64,000 bases of DNA from Nocardia inohanensis NBRC 100128. GTDB lineage: Bacteria; Actinomycetota; Actinomycetes; Mycobacteriales; Mycobacteriaceae. Positions 44,829 to 55,122 of the stretch are shown here, one piece after another. Each line of letters opens with the position of its first letter. Positions within the stretch are counted from its first letter, which is position 1. The DNA lies in the NCBI RefSeq assembly GCF_001612945.1, contig NZ_BDBK01000016.1, forward strand, positions 434,001 to 498,000, given 5' to 3'. The notes beneath the pieces are model-generated. The model did not search any database. It was given only the letters and a program-made list of their open reading frames with translations, and was not told where the DNA came from. The position numbers and the translations under genes are program-made.

Positions 44829-45761
44829 TCAGTCGATGTCGATGCCCAGTTTGCCCAAGGTCCCGGCGGTGAAATCGGCCACCGCCCGGGGCGTTTCGGC
44901 GAGCGGGTAGCGGGCCGCGATCGGAACGACGAGCAGACCTTCGGCCACCTGGCCCGCGAGCCGGGTCAGCGTGTCGCGGCTCGGATCCGACATGATCACG
45001 GTCGCCTTGATATCGCGTTCCGCCGCATCGTCCGGGGCGAAATGCACGGTCGAGGCGAATCTGCCTCCGGCCCGGACCGTTTCGGCCACCGCCGCACCGT
45101 CACCGGCGAAGTGCAGTGCGGCGTGCACGCCGTCCGGGGCGATCGCGCGAACCTGCGCGTCCAATCCCGCCGTGCGATCGACCACATGTGTCGCGCCCAA
45201 CCGGGTCACGAATTCGGCCTCCGCTCCGGGCCGCGCGGTGGCGAGGACCGTCGCACCCCGGGCCGCGGCCAGTTGCACGGCGATGGCGCCCACGCCGCCG
45301 GTCGCCCCCGAGATCAGCACCGTCTCACCGGGCAGCACCGCGACCGCGTCGACGGAGTTCAGCGCGGCCGTACCCGCCAGCCCCAGCGCTCCCGCGGTGG
45401 CGTGATCCACGCCGACCGGCAGTGCCGCCACCCCGTATCCGGCCGGTACCGCCACGTATTCGGACCATCCGCCCTGCCCGAGCGTCGGCCGCATCACCAC
45501 GCCGAACACCTCGTCACCGACGCCGAACCCCTCGGCCCCGGGCCCGATCGCGGCGATGGTGCCCGCGAAATCCTTGCCCGGCACCACCGGGAACTCGTAT
45601 TCGTAGACGCCCCGCAGATACCCGCCGAGCGCCCCCAGATCGAACCCGTTGACCGAGGAGTTCCGCACCCGCACCAGCACCTCACCCGGACCGGCCTCGG
45701 GCACGGGCAGGTCGAGGGCTGCCGGCTCGGCGCCGAACGCATCGAACGCGATTGCACGCAT
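44829..45761 (-). CDS. MDR-family NADPH:quinone-type oxidoreductase
   Basis: 310 residues, medium-chain dehydrogenase without zinc ligands: GroES-like part (GEVLVRVRNSSVNGFDLG, VVPGKDFAGTI) and Rossmann part with ISGATGGVGAIAVQLA. Probably a quinone or enone reductase. It faces away from an HxlR gene with which it likely forms a regulator-target pair, as in qor/QorR systems. Confidence 0.86.
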   Translation of the reverse strand: MRAIAFDAFGAEPAALDLPVPEAGPGEVLVRVRNSSVNGFDLGALGGYLRGVYEYEFPVVPGKDFAGTIAAIGPGAEGFGVGDEVFGVVMRPTLGQGGWSEYVAVPAGYGVAALPVGVDHATAGALGLAGTAALNSVDAVAVLPGETVLISGATGGVGAIAVQLAAARGATVLATARPGAEAEFVTRLGATHVVDRTAGLDAQVRAIAPDGVHAALHFAGDGAAVAETVRAGGRFASTVHFAPDDAAERDIKATVIMSDPSRDTLTRLAGQVAEGLLVVPIAARYPLAETPRAVADFTAGTLGKLGIDID

Positions 45762-45988
45762 GAGAGATGTACTTCTTTCTGTCGGAAGGGATTTCAGTTA
45801 CCGGCGGCCTGCGCCCACGAAGCCCGCAGCACGGTCTGCGCCACCGCCAGTCGGCCGTATCGCGCGGTGCGTAGAACATGACGATGCCCCGTCCGGCCAC
45901 TCCGGCCGCCGGCTGATCGGGGCGCCGGTCCGCACCGGCAGCACGATCGCATCGACTTCCATTGCTGCACCGCACTTTCTGTTCGTTG

Positions 45989-46009
45989 GGTACTTCTTGT
46001 GCGTGTACC
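45989..46009. promoter_or_regulatory. GGTAC-N11-GTACC inverted repeat before the HxlR gene
   Basis: GGTAC and GTACC separated by 11 bases in the divergent gap between the MDR and HxlR genes. HxlR-type regulators often bind GTAC-containing dyads; attribution is by position. Confidence 0.45.
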
Positions 46010-46031
46010 GAGTTTCGAACAGGATGGGGGC

Positions 46032-46445
46032 ATGACGGAAGAAGGCACTTCGACCCGCGTACCGAACACCGATGTGCGTTACCAGGTGGGGGCGGGTCAC
46101 GCGGTCTGCCAATTGCGAGATGTGCTCGACCGGGTGGGGGACAAATGGAGCGTGCTCGTCATGTCCCTGCTGACCGACGGCTCCAAGCGCTATTCGGAAT
46201 TGCAGCGCGCCATCGACGGGATCTCACAGCGCATGCTGACCCTCACCCTGCGCAGCCTGGAACGCGACGGATTGATCGAGCGCACCGTCACCCCGACCTC
46301 GCCGCCGCGCGTCGACTATCGCCTGACCGCCGTCGGCGCAACGCTTTCCGGCCAGGTCAATGCGCTCATCGACTGGGCCGAGGGGCATCGGGAGTACATC
46401 GCGGTCGCCCGCCGGGCGTATGACGAGGCGCAGGCCGGTAACTGA
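46032..46445 (+). CDS. HxlR-family transcriptional regulator
   Basis: 137 residues with the HxlR winged helix: CQLRDVLDRVGDKWSVLVMSLLTDGSKRYSELQRAIDGISQRMLTLTLRSLERDGLIERTV. A Cys at about 26 sits in the usual redox/electrophile-sensing place (HAVCQLRDVL). Start ATG 46032 with AGGATGGGGG upstream. Likely regulates itself and the divergent oxidoreductase. Confidence 0.88.
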   Translation: MTEEGTSTRVPNTDVRYQVGAGHAVCQLRDVLDRVGDKWSVLVMSLLTDGSKRYSELQRAIDGISQRMLTLTLRSLERDGLIERTVTPTSPPRVDYRLTAVGATLSGQVNALIDWAEGHREYIAVARRAYDEAQAGN

Positions 46446-46447
46446 CT

Positions 46448-46477
46448 CGCCCGCGCGTGCCGGAGCACGCGCGGGCG
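46448..46477. terminator. Bidirectional terminator
   Basis: Perfect 13-base stem CGCCCGCGCGTGC/GCACGCGCGGGCG, loop CGGA, between the convergent HxlR and PuuB-like genes. Confidence 0.85.
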
Positions 46478-46484
46478 GTCGCGG

Positions 46485-47900
46485 TCAGCTGTCGAAGCCG
46501 AGACCTGTTGCGTCCATTGCCTTCAGCCAGAGGTTGCGGCGGCCCTGGTGGCTGTCGGCGCGGGCCAGGGACCATCGGGTCAGCTGGATGCCGGCCGAGC
46601 GCAGCGGCTCCGGGGGCAGCGGCAGCGGGCGGGAGCGGACCAGGCGCAGGCGGGTGCGCTCGGTGTCCAGGCCGAAGAGCTGGTCCAGCATCACCTCGGC
46701 GCCGAAACGTGTTGCGCCGACACCTAATCCGGTATAGCCGGCGGCGTAGACCAGGCGGCCTTTGTAGGCGGAGCCGAAGAAGGCGCAGAATCGGCCGCAG
46801 GTGTCGATGATGCCGCCCCAGCGGTGGGTGAAGCGCAGGCCGTCCAATTGCGGGAAGGTCTGGAAGAAGTGCTGGCACAGGGTTTCGAAGGTGGCTTCGT
46901 TGTACTCCAGACTCGGAGAGACCCGGCCGCCGAAGTGGTAGATCGCGTCGTACCCGCCGAAGAGGATGCGGTTGTCGCCGGTCAGCCGGTAGTAGTGGAA
47001 GCGGTACGAGGCGTCGCCCAAGCCCATGCGATGGCGACCCCAGCCGATCGAGTCGAGCTGCTCGGGGGTGAGCGGTTCGGTCATCAGCGCGTAGTCGTAG
47101 ACGGGGACCACGTGCCGGGCCACTTTGGCGAGGGGACCTTGGAAAGCGCTGGTGCACAGGGCGACCCGGGGCGCGCGGACCTCACCGTGCGGGGTGTGCA
47201 GGGTGAGCCCACCGCCCGACTTCGAGATGCGCTGCACCGGAGTGCCTTCGAAGATCCGCACCCCCAGCTCCAGGCAGGCCCGCCGTAATCCCCAGGCCAG
47301 CCGGGCGGGGTCGAGCATCGCCACGCCGTCGCGATCCCACCAGCCGCCCAGATAGGTGGGCGAGTGCACCAGGTTCTGCACCTGCGCGGCATCGAACAGC
47401 TCACTGCGATAGCCGAGTTCGGCCGCCTCATCATGGCTCTCCCGCAACCATTCGAGCTCGTGCGGCGCGGTGGCGACCTCCATCTCACCGGTCAGCTCGA
47501 AATCGCAGTCGATGCCGTAGCGGCGGATCGCGGCCTCGATGGCGTCGAGGTTGTCCCGGCCCATGCGTTCGAGCTGGGCGATCTCGTCCGGGAACCGTTC
47601 CATGCCGTTGGACAGGCCGTGGGTGAGGCTGGCGGCGCAGAAACCGCCGTTGCGCCCCGAGGCCGCGTGCCCGCACAGGGCCGATTCGACCAGCACCACA
47701 TCGGTTCCGGGATTGCGTTCCTTGGCCAGCAGCGCCGTCCAGAGTCCGCTGTAGCCGCCGCCGATGACGGCGAGGTCGGCCTGGGTGGCGGTGGTCAAGG
47801 GGTCGGTGGGGGCCGGCCGCTCCGGCCGGTCGGTCCAGAAAGGCGTCGGCGCTGCGTCATTCAGGGCCGACGCCCACAGTTTGCTTCCTTTAGCCTGCAT
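46485..47900 (-). CDS. FAD-dependent amine oxidoreductase, PuuB-like
   Basis: 471 residues, DAO fold: LAVIGGGYSGLWTALLA (about 43-59), VESALCGHAASGRNGGFCAA and AAGYTGLGVGATRFGAEVM are typical of gamma-glutamylputrescine oxidase-like enzymes. Expected to oxidise putrescine, a gamma-glutamyl-polyamine or another primary amine to the aldehyde used by the aldehyde dehydrogenase of the locus. GAAGGAGGAG lies ahead of the ATG. It is separated from potC by a T-tailed terminator, so it needs its own promoter. Confidence 0.85.
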   Translation of the reverse strand: MQAKGSKLWASALNDAAPTPFWTDRPERPAPTDPLTTATQADLAVIGGGYSGLWTALLAKERNPGTDVVLVESALCGHAASGRNGGFCAASLTHGLSNGMERFPDEIAQLERMGRDNLDAIEAAIRRYGIDCDFELTGEMEVATAPHELEWLRESHDEAAELGYRSELFDAAQVQNLVHSPTYLGGWWDRDGVAMLDPARLAWGLRRACLELGVRIFEGTPVQRISKSGGGLTLHTPHGEVRAPRVALCTSAFQGPLAKVARHVVPVYDYALMTEPLTPEQLDSIGWGRHRMGLGDASYRFHYYRLTGDNRILFGGYDAIYHFGGRVSPSLEYNEATFETLCQHFFQTFPQLDGLRFTHRWGGIIDTCGRFCAFFGSAYKGRLVYAAGYTGLGVGATRFGAEVMLDQLFGLDTERTRLRLVRSRPLPLPPEPLRSAGIQLTRWSLARADSHQGRRNLWLKAMDATGLGFDS

Positions 47901-48008
47901 GGCCGATCTCCTCCTTCTCTCTTGCCGCCCGGTCCCGCCGGACGGCCCAACTACTGATGCGTTGGTATATGGGTGCGCGGATACGCGAAAGCCCCGAATG
48001 GGAATGCC

Positions 48009-48053
48009 GAAAAACCGCCGGTCGATCCGCGCATGGGGCGACGACCGGCGGTT
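48009..48053 (-). terminator. Intrinsic terminator after potC
   Basis: Perfect 12-base stem AACCGCCGGTCG/CGACCGGCGGTT; on the minus strand the stem runs straight into TTTTT. Best canonical intrinsic terminator in the window. Confidence 0.85.
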
Positions 48054-48063
48054 ACGGGCAGAG

Positions 48064-48936
48064 TCAGCTGGTGGCGGCGCGGTCGTCGGAGCGGCGGCGC
48101 ATGCGCAGCTGTCCGGCGATGACGAAGACCAGCGAGATGAGGAAGGTCGCGGCGGCGACCGCGTTCACCTGCGGCGGGATACCGCGCAGATTGATGCCCC
48201 AGACGTACATGGGGAAGGTCTGCGCCTGGCCGGCGGTGAAATTGGTGACCACGAAATCATCGAAGGACAGCGAGAACGCGAGCAGCGCCGCGGCCATGAT
48301 GCCGGGCCGGACCAGGGGGAGCACAACGGACCGGAACGCCTGGAACGGCGTGGCGTAGAGGTCCATCGCGGCCTCCTGGAGCCGGGGGTCGAGTCCTGCC
48401 AGCCGGGCCTTGACGGTCACGACCACGAACGAGAGGCAGAACATCACGTGTGCGATGAGGATAGCCCAGAAACCGAGCGGGATACCGAATCCGATGAAGA
48501 GTGTCAGCAGGGACGAACCCATCACGATCTCGGGGGTGGCCATGGGCAGGAAGATCAGCGCCTGCACGGTGGAGCGGCCGCGGAAGCGATAACGTGCCAG
48601 CGCGAAGGCGATTCCGGTGCCGAGGACGGTGGCGATCAGGGCGGCGAGCGCGCCGATGAGCAGGCTCATGCCGAGGGCGTCGCGCAGACCGGCCGGGCCG
48701 AACATATCGGTCCAGTTGTGCCAGGTGAAGTGGAAGTCGTCGAAATCCAGGACGTAGGTGGTGTTGCGGCTGCCGGGTTGGTTGAAGGACAGCAGCAGTA
48801 CCACGGCGATCGGCGCGAGCATGTAGGCCAGCACGAGGTAGCCCAGCAGCAGCACCCAATTGGTGCGCAACCACCGAACAATCCGCGGTTGGGGTTTCCG
48901 GGGCGAGGCCCCCGAGCGTCCCGAGAGTCGGTCCAT
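48064..48936 (-). CDS. potC: Spermidine/putrescine ABC transporter permease (PotC type)
   Basis: 290 residues, six predicted helices, EAA loop LQEAAMDLYATPFQAFRSVVLPLVRPG (about 190-215). ATG lies one base after the potB stop. With potB, potA and potD it completes a polyamine importer. Confidence 0.87.
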   Translation of the reverse strand: MDRLSGRSGASPRKPQPRIVRWLRTNWVLLLGYLVLAYMLAPIAVVLLLSFNQPGSRNTTYVLDFDDFHFTWHNWTDMFGPAGLRDALGMSLLIGALAALIATVLGTGIAFALARYRFRGRSTVQALIFLPMATPEIVMGSSLLTLFIGFGIPLGFWAILIAHVMFCLSFVVVTVKARLAGLDPRLQEAAMDLYATPFQAFRSVVLPLVRPGIMAAALLAFSLSFDDFVVTNFTAGQAQTFPMYVWGINLRGIPPQVNAVAAATFLISLVFVIAGQLRMRRRSDDRAATS

Positions 48937-48937
48937 C

Positions 48938-49836
48938 TCAGACCACCTCGTCCGTATCGGTCTTGCGCAGGTAAAGCAGGACCAGAATCAGGATGGCCGC
49001 CATCAGCACCACGGAAAGCGCCGACCCGGTGGGGATGTCCTTCACGACCAGCAGCCGGGACTGAATCACATTGCCGATCATGGTCGTATTGGTGTTGCCC
49101 AAGAGTTGTGCGTTGACGTAATCGCCGGTCGCGGGCACGAAAGTGAGCAGTGTTCCGGCCACGATGCCGGGCAGGGTGAGCGGCAATGTCACTCGCAGGA
49201 ACGTGCGCACCGGCCCGTGCGCCAGATCCGCCGAAGCCTCCAGCAACCGCGGATCCAACTTGTCCAGGCTGGTGAACAACGGCAGCACCATGAACGGCAG
49301 GAAGTTGTAGACCAATCCCGCGATCACCGCGAACGGCGTAGCCAGCAAACGCCCGTCCGGTCCGAGCAGATGGATGGCGCGCAAGAACCCCACCAGCTCA
49401 CCGGAATCGGCCAGAATCGCTTTCCACGCGAAGGTCCGCACCAGGAAACTGGTGAAGAACGGCGCGATCACCGCCACCAGCATCAGGTTCTTCCACCGCC
49501 CGCCCTTCAATGCGATGGCGTAGGCGAGCGGATACCCGATCAGCACGCACAGCACGGTGCAGATCAGCGAATACCCCAGCGACCGCAGAATCTGCGGATG
49601 ATAGGTCTCCCACGCGTAGCCGAAGTTGTCCAGCGAAAAGGCCTGGGAATACCCGCTTTCGATGGATCCGCCGCGGTCGTACATGCTGGCCGCCAGCAAT
49701 TGCACGGTCGGCACCGCGAAGAACACCAGCAGGAACAGCATGCCGGGCGCGAGCAGCAGGTACGGGGCGAGGCCGCGTGCGCGGCCCGGTTCGGCGGCCG
49801 GCGCGCCGGTGGCGGCGGCCGGTAGGAGCGCGGGCA

Positions 49837-49837
<1 letters not shown>
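48938..49837 (-). CDS. potB: Spermidine/putrescine ABC transporter permease (PotB type)
   Basis: 299 residues: short Ala/Pro-rich N terminus, first helix LAPYLLLAPGMLFLLVFFAV, five further helices and EAA loop LLEASADLAHGPVRTFLRVTLPLTLPG. The start is ATG 49837, overlapping the potA stop in TGATG; the longer frame to 50119 lies inside potA. Confidence 0.87.
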
Positions 49838-50922
<1,085 letters not shown>

Positions 50923-50923
50923 A

Positions 50924-52111
50924 TCACGCCCCCGTCAGGGCCTGGAACTTGCTCTGGTAATCCTTCTCCTGGGCCTCGGTCAGCGACATGAAGATCTCGA
51001 GTTTCTTCTGCATCTCGGCGGTCGGGAAGATGAGCGGGTTCTGGGCGAGCCGCGGATCGAACTTCGCCATTTCCTCCTGGGCGCCGGCGACCGGGCACAC
51101 ATAGTTGACGAAGGCGGCCAGCTTGGCGGCGACGGCGGGATCGTAGTAATAGTCCAGCAGCGCCATGGCATTGGTGGCTTTGGCGGAGGTCACCGGAATC
51201 ATGGCATTGTCGGAGTAGAGCACCGCGCCCTCGGCCGGGCTGATGAACTTGATCTTCGGATTCTCGTTGGTCAACTGGATGACATCGCCGGACCACGCCA
51301 TACAGGCGGCGATATCGCCCTTGGCCAGATCCTGCACGTAGTCGTTGCCGGTGAATTTGCGAACATGCCCGGAGGAGACCGCTTTCCGCAGTTTCTCCAT
51401 GGCGGTGTCGAATTCGTCGTCGGTGAACTTGGCGGCGCTCTTGCCGGTGGCGTGCAGCATCAGCCCCATGGTGTCGGGCATCTCGGTCAGGCAGGTGACC
51501 TTGCCTTTCAGATCGGCGCGGGTGAGCAATTCGTCGATACTGCGCACCTCGCCGGTGACCTCGGTATTCACCCCGATGCCGACCAGGCCCGACTGCCACG
51601 GCACCATGTGGTCGTTGGCGGGGTCGATATCGCTGCCGCGCAACATGGGATGCAGGTTCTTCACGAAGTTCGGCATCTCGGCCACATCCAATTTCTGGAA
51701 GTAGCCCTGCCGGAAGATCCGCACCGCGGTGGAGTCGGAGAAGACGGTGATATCGCGGTCGATGCTCTTGCAGGAGCTCAGCTGCGCGCCGACCTTGCCC
51801 CAGAATTCGTTGTTGTCGTTGATATCCGCGACATAGTCGACCTTGATGCCGGTCTTGGCGGTGAATGCGGCCATGGTCGGATGCAGTTCGGCATTGCCGG
51901 GCGCTTCGTCGAGATAGCCGGGCCAGTTGGAGAAGTTCAGCGTCTTGTCGGTGGCCGAGATGTCGGCCGGGACACTGCAAGCCGGCTCACCGGACTTGGT
52001 GGAGCCTTTGGTGCCGCAGGCGGCCAGCGCGCCGCCGAGGGCGAGCACCGCGCCGGCTCTGAGGAAGCCGCGGCGGCTGGAAGTCGGGGTGGGTAGAGCG
52101 GGGGGAGGCAT
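50924..52111 (-). CDS. potD: Polyamine-binding lipoprotein exported by the Tat route
   Basis: 395 residues. SSRRGFLRAG is a twin-arginine signal and LAACG a lipobox, so it should be a Tat-exported lipoprotein (Cys at about 32). The mature part is PotD/PotF-like (LNFSNWPGYLDE, TGIKVDYVADINDNNEFWGKV, ACMAWSGDVIQL). ATG 52111 is preferred to the upstream GTG at 52129. A hairpin separates it from the dehydrogenase gene. Confidence 0.88.
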   Translation of the reverse strand: MPPPALPTPTSSRRGFLRAGAVLALGGALAACGTKGSTKSGEPACSVPADISATDKTLNFSNWPGYLDEAPGNAELHPTMAAFTAKTGIKVDYVADINDNNEFWGKVGAQLSSCKSIDRDITVFSDSTAVRIFRQGYFQKLDVAEMPNFVKNLHPMLRGSDIDPANDHMVPWQSGLVGIGVNTEVTGEVRSIDELLTRADLKGKVTCLTEMPDTMGLMLHATGKSAAKFTDDEFDTAMEKLRKAVSSGHVRKFTGNDYVQDLAKGDIAACMAWSGDVIQLTNENPKIKFISPAEGAVLYSDNAMIPVTSAKATNAMALLDYYYDPAVAAKLAAFVNYVCPVAGAQEEMAKFDPRLAQNPLIFPTAEMQKKLEIFMSLTEAQEKDYQSKFQALTGA

Positions 52112-52223
52112 GCACCGATATTCCCACAAACTTCTTTTCGGGCAAGGGATTCCATTGAAAAATCCGTGTTACGCGACGGATTTAGTTGTTTCACAAGCGG
52201 GATCGGTAAATGGGCATGCCGAA

Positions 52224-52252
52224 GCGGGCGAATGCCGGTGGCATCCGCCCGC
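52224..52252 (-). terminator. Hairpin between the dehydrogenase and potD genes
   Basis: 13-base stem with one mismatch (GCGGGCGAATGCC and partner), three-base loop, just after the dehydrogenase stop. No T-tract, so probably partial termination. Confidence 0.6.
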
Positions 52253-52265
52253 ACGGGACGATCGA

Positions 52266-53753
52266 CTACTGCGCTCGGAAGATCACGTCGTGCCACGGCT
52301 TGTGCGCGGCGGCGGTGATATCGAACATGACGTGCTTGACGTTGGTGTACTCGTCGAATGCGTAGGTGGACATGTCCTTTCCGAATCCGGAGGCTTTATA
52401 GCCGCCGTGCGGCATTTCGCTGATGATCGGAATGTGGTCGTTGATCCACACGCAACCGGCCTGGATTTCGCGGCTGGCGCGGCCGGTCCGGTACACGTCG
52501 CGGGACCAGGCCGAGGCGGCCAGGCCGTACGCGGTGTCATTGGCCAGGATGATGGCCTCGTCGTCGGTGTCGAAGGGCAGCGCCACCAGGACGGGTCCGA
52601 AGACCTCCTGCTGCACGATCTCCGAATCCTGGGCCGCGCCGATGACGAGCGTCGGCTCGAAGTACGCGCCGCCGGGGTGGGTGTGCGCCGGAACGCGGCC
52701 GCCGCGAACGATTTTCGCGCCGCCATCGCGGGCCCGGTCGACCATATTGGCGACCTTGTCGCGATGGTGCAGGGAGATCAGCGGGCCCATATCGGTCTCC
52801 GGGTCTTCCACCGGGCCGAGCGTGACCTGATCCATGAGATCGGCCACCCGGCCGACGAATTCGTCGAAGAGCGGGCGCTGCACGTAGGCGCGGGTGGCGG
52901 CGGTGCAATCCTGTCCGGCATTGATCAGCGCACCGGCCACGGCACCGCGCGCGGCGGCTTCGAGATCGGCGTCGTCGAAGACCACGAACGGCGCTTTGCC
53001 GCCCAGCTCCAGGTGCACCCGTTTCACCGAACCCGCTGCGGTGGCGGCGACTCGGCGGCCGACCACCGTGGACCCGGTGAACGACACCATCGCCACATCC
53101 GGATGCTCGACCAGCGCCTGACCCGCCTCCGCGCCCACTCCGGTGAGCACATTGATCACCCCCGCCGGCACCCCGGCTTCGGTGGCGGTCTCGGCGAACA
53201 GCAGCGAGCTGAGCGGCGTGAGCTCGGAAGGCTTGATTACCACGGTGTTTCCGGCCGCCACGGCGGGCAGGATCTTCCACGCCGCCATCTGCAAGGGATA
53301 GTTCCACGGCGCGATGGATCCGATGACGCCGAGCGGCTCCCGGCGAATCGAGGAGGTGTGATCGCCGGAGTACTCCGCCGCCGCCTTGCCCTCCAGGTTC
53401 CGGGCCGCGCCGGCGAAGAACGCGGTGTTGTCGATGGTGCCCGGCACGTCGAAATCACTGGCGAGCCGAATCGGCTTGCCCGCGTTGAGGCTTTCGACGG
53501 CCGCGAACTCCTCGGCCCGTTCCCGCAGCAGCTGCGCCCAGCGGTGCATGATGTCCGATCGCGCACCCGGCGTCATACCCGCCCACTCCGGGAAGGCCGC
53601 CCGGGCCGCGGCCACGGCGGTCGCCACATCGGCGGCATTCGCCCCCGCTCCGGCGGCGATCACCTCCCCGGTCGCGGGGGCGACGATCTCCAGCGGGTCA
53701 CCGGACCCGCCGCGCCGTTCGCCCCCGATGAATTGCAGATCCTCGAAACTCAC
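52266..53753 (-). CDS. Aminoaldehyde dehydrogenase (gamma-aminobutyraldehyde type)
   Basis: 495-residue ALDH: FTGSTVVGRRVA cofactor site, ELGGKAPFVVFDDAD with catalytic Glu, GQDCTAATR with catalytic Cys. Close to PatD/PuuC enzymes that turn 4-aminobutanal or 3-aminopropanal into GABA or beta-alanine. GTG 53753 overlaps the aminotransferase stop (GTGA); the frame to 53831 lies inside that gene. Confidence 0.87.
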   Translation of the reverse strand: MSFEDLQFIGGERRGGSGDPLEIVAPATGEVIAAGAGANAADVATAVAAARAAFPEWAGMTPGARSDIMHRWAQLLRERAEEFAAVESLNAGKPIRLASDFDVPGTIDNTAFFAGAARNLEGKAAAEYSGDHTSSIRREPLGVIGSIAPWNYPLQMAAWKILPAVAAGNTVVIKPSELTPLSSLLFAETATEAGVPAGVINVLTGVGAEAGQALVEHPDVAMVSFTGSTVVGRRVAATAAGSVKRVHLELGGKAPFVVFDDADLEAAARGAVAGALINAGQDCTAATRAYVQRPLFDEFVGRVADLMDQVTLGPVEDPETDMGPLISLHHRDKVANMVDRARDGGAKIVRGGRVPAHTHPGGAYFEPTLVIGAAQDSEIVQQEVFGPVLVALPFDTDDEAIILANDTAYGLAASAWSRDVYRTGRASREIQAGCVWINDHIPIISEMPHGGYKASGFGKDMSTYAFDEYTNVKHVMFDITAAAHKPWHDVIFRAQ

Positions 53754-55111
53754 AACGCTCCGTCCGCCACGGTCAGCGCCTGATCCAGAATGGCCAGGCC
53801 CTCCTTCGCCTCGGCCTCGCTGATCGTGCACGGTGGAACGACATGCAGCCGATTGAAATTGACGAACAGTAGCAATCCGGCGGCCTTGGCGGCAGCCACG
53901 GTCTCGATCATCGCCGGACTGGTCCCGCCGTACGGGGCGAGGGGTTCCCGGGTGGCGCGATCCTTGACCAGCTCCACCGCCCAGAAGACGCCCAGCCCGC
54001 GCACCTCACCGATGCTGGGATGGTGGTCGGCCAGTTCCCGCAGGCCCGGACCGATCACCTTCGCGCCGATTTCGGCCGCGTTCTCGACGATGCCTTCCTC
54101 GGCCATCGCGTTGATGGTCGCGACCGCGGCGGCCGTGGCCAGGGGATGCCCGGAGTAGGTGAGCCCGCCCGGGTAGGCGCGGTCATCGAAAGTGGCGGCG
54201 ATATGGGGCGCGATGGCGACGCCGCCCAGGGGCACATACCCGGAGTTCACGCCCTTGGCGAAGGTGATGAGATCGGGCACCACCCCGAAATTGTCGATGG
54301 CGAACCACTTTCCGGTCCGCCCGAACCCGGCCATCACCTCGTCGGCGATGAACACGATCCCGTACTTGTCGCACAGCTCCCGCACCCCGGCCAGGTATCC
54401 CGGCGGCGGCACCATGATTCCGGCGGTGCCCGGCACCGATTCCAGGATGACGGCCGCGATGGTGCTCGGCCCCTCGAACTGGATCGTCTGCTCGAGATGC
54501 TCCAGGGCGCGCTGGGATTCCTGCTCTTCGTTCTCGGCATAGAACCGCGACCGGTACAGGAACGGCCCGAAGAAGTGCACGATCCCCGCATTGCCGTGGT
54601 CGTTCGGCCAGCGCCGGGGATCACCGGTCAGATTGACCGCGGTCTCGGTGCCGCCGTGATACGACCGGTACCGCGACAGCACCTTGTACCGCCCGGTGTG
54701 CAGCCGCGCCATCCGCACCGCGTGCTCGACGGCGTCCGCGCCGCCATTGGTGAAGAAGATCTTGTCCAGCTCACCGGGCGTGCGCTCGGCGATCAGCCGC
54801 GCCGCCTCCGACCGCGCGTCATTGGCGTGCGGGGGAGCGACGGTGCACAACTTGGCGGCCTGCGCCTGAATGGCGGCCACCACCTTCGGATGCTGGTGTC
54901 CGATATTGGTGTTCACCATCTGCGAGGAGAAGTCCAGCAGCCGGTTGCCGTCCCCGTCCCACAGGTACGAGCCCTGCGCGGCGGTCACCACCATCGGTTT
55001 CAATGCCGCCTGGGCGGACCAGGAGTGGAAGACGTGTTTGCGATCCAGTTCGTAGGCGCGGGCCGCTTCGTCGCGCGCCACCTCGGGGGTCAAACCATTG
55101 GGCAGGGTCAT
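53750..55111 (-). CDS. Class III omega-aminotransferase
   Basis: 453 residues, PLP enzyme of the fold-type I class III family: TNGGADAVEHAVRMAR, DEVMAGFGRTGKWFA, PLP lysine in TFAKGVNSGYVPLGG. Candidates are beta-alanine:pyruvate or GABA transamination. ATG 55111 has GGAGCGG upstream. Eleven bases after mmsA and overlapping the dehydrogenase, so the three form one operon. Confidence 0.86.
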   Translation of the reverse strand: MTLPNGLTPEVARDEAARAYELDRKHVFHSWSAQAALKPMVVTAAQGSYLWDGDGNRLLDFSSQMVNTNIGHQHPKVVAAIQAQAAKLCTVAPPHANDARSEAARLIAERTPGELDKIFFTNGGADAVEHAVRMARLHTGRYKVLSRYRSYHGGTETAVNLTGDPRRWPNDHGNAGIVHFFGPFLYRSRFYAENEEQESQRALEHLEQTIQFEGPSTIAAVILESVPGTAGIMVPPPGYLAGVRELCDKYGIVFIADEVMAGFGRTGKWFAIDNFGVVPDLITFAKGVNSGYVPLGGVAIAPHIAATFDDRAYPGGLTYSGHPLATAAAVATINAMAEEGIVENAAEIGAKVIGPGLRELADHHPSIGEVRGLGVFWAVELVKDRATREPLAPYGGTSPAMIETVAAAKAAGLLLFVNFNRLHVVPPCTISEAEAKEGLAILDQALTVADGAL

Positions 55112-55122
55112 CACCGCTCCGA

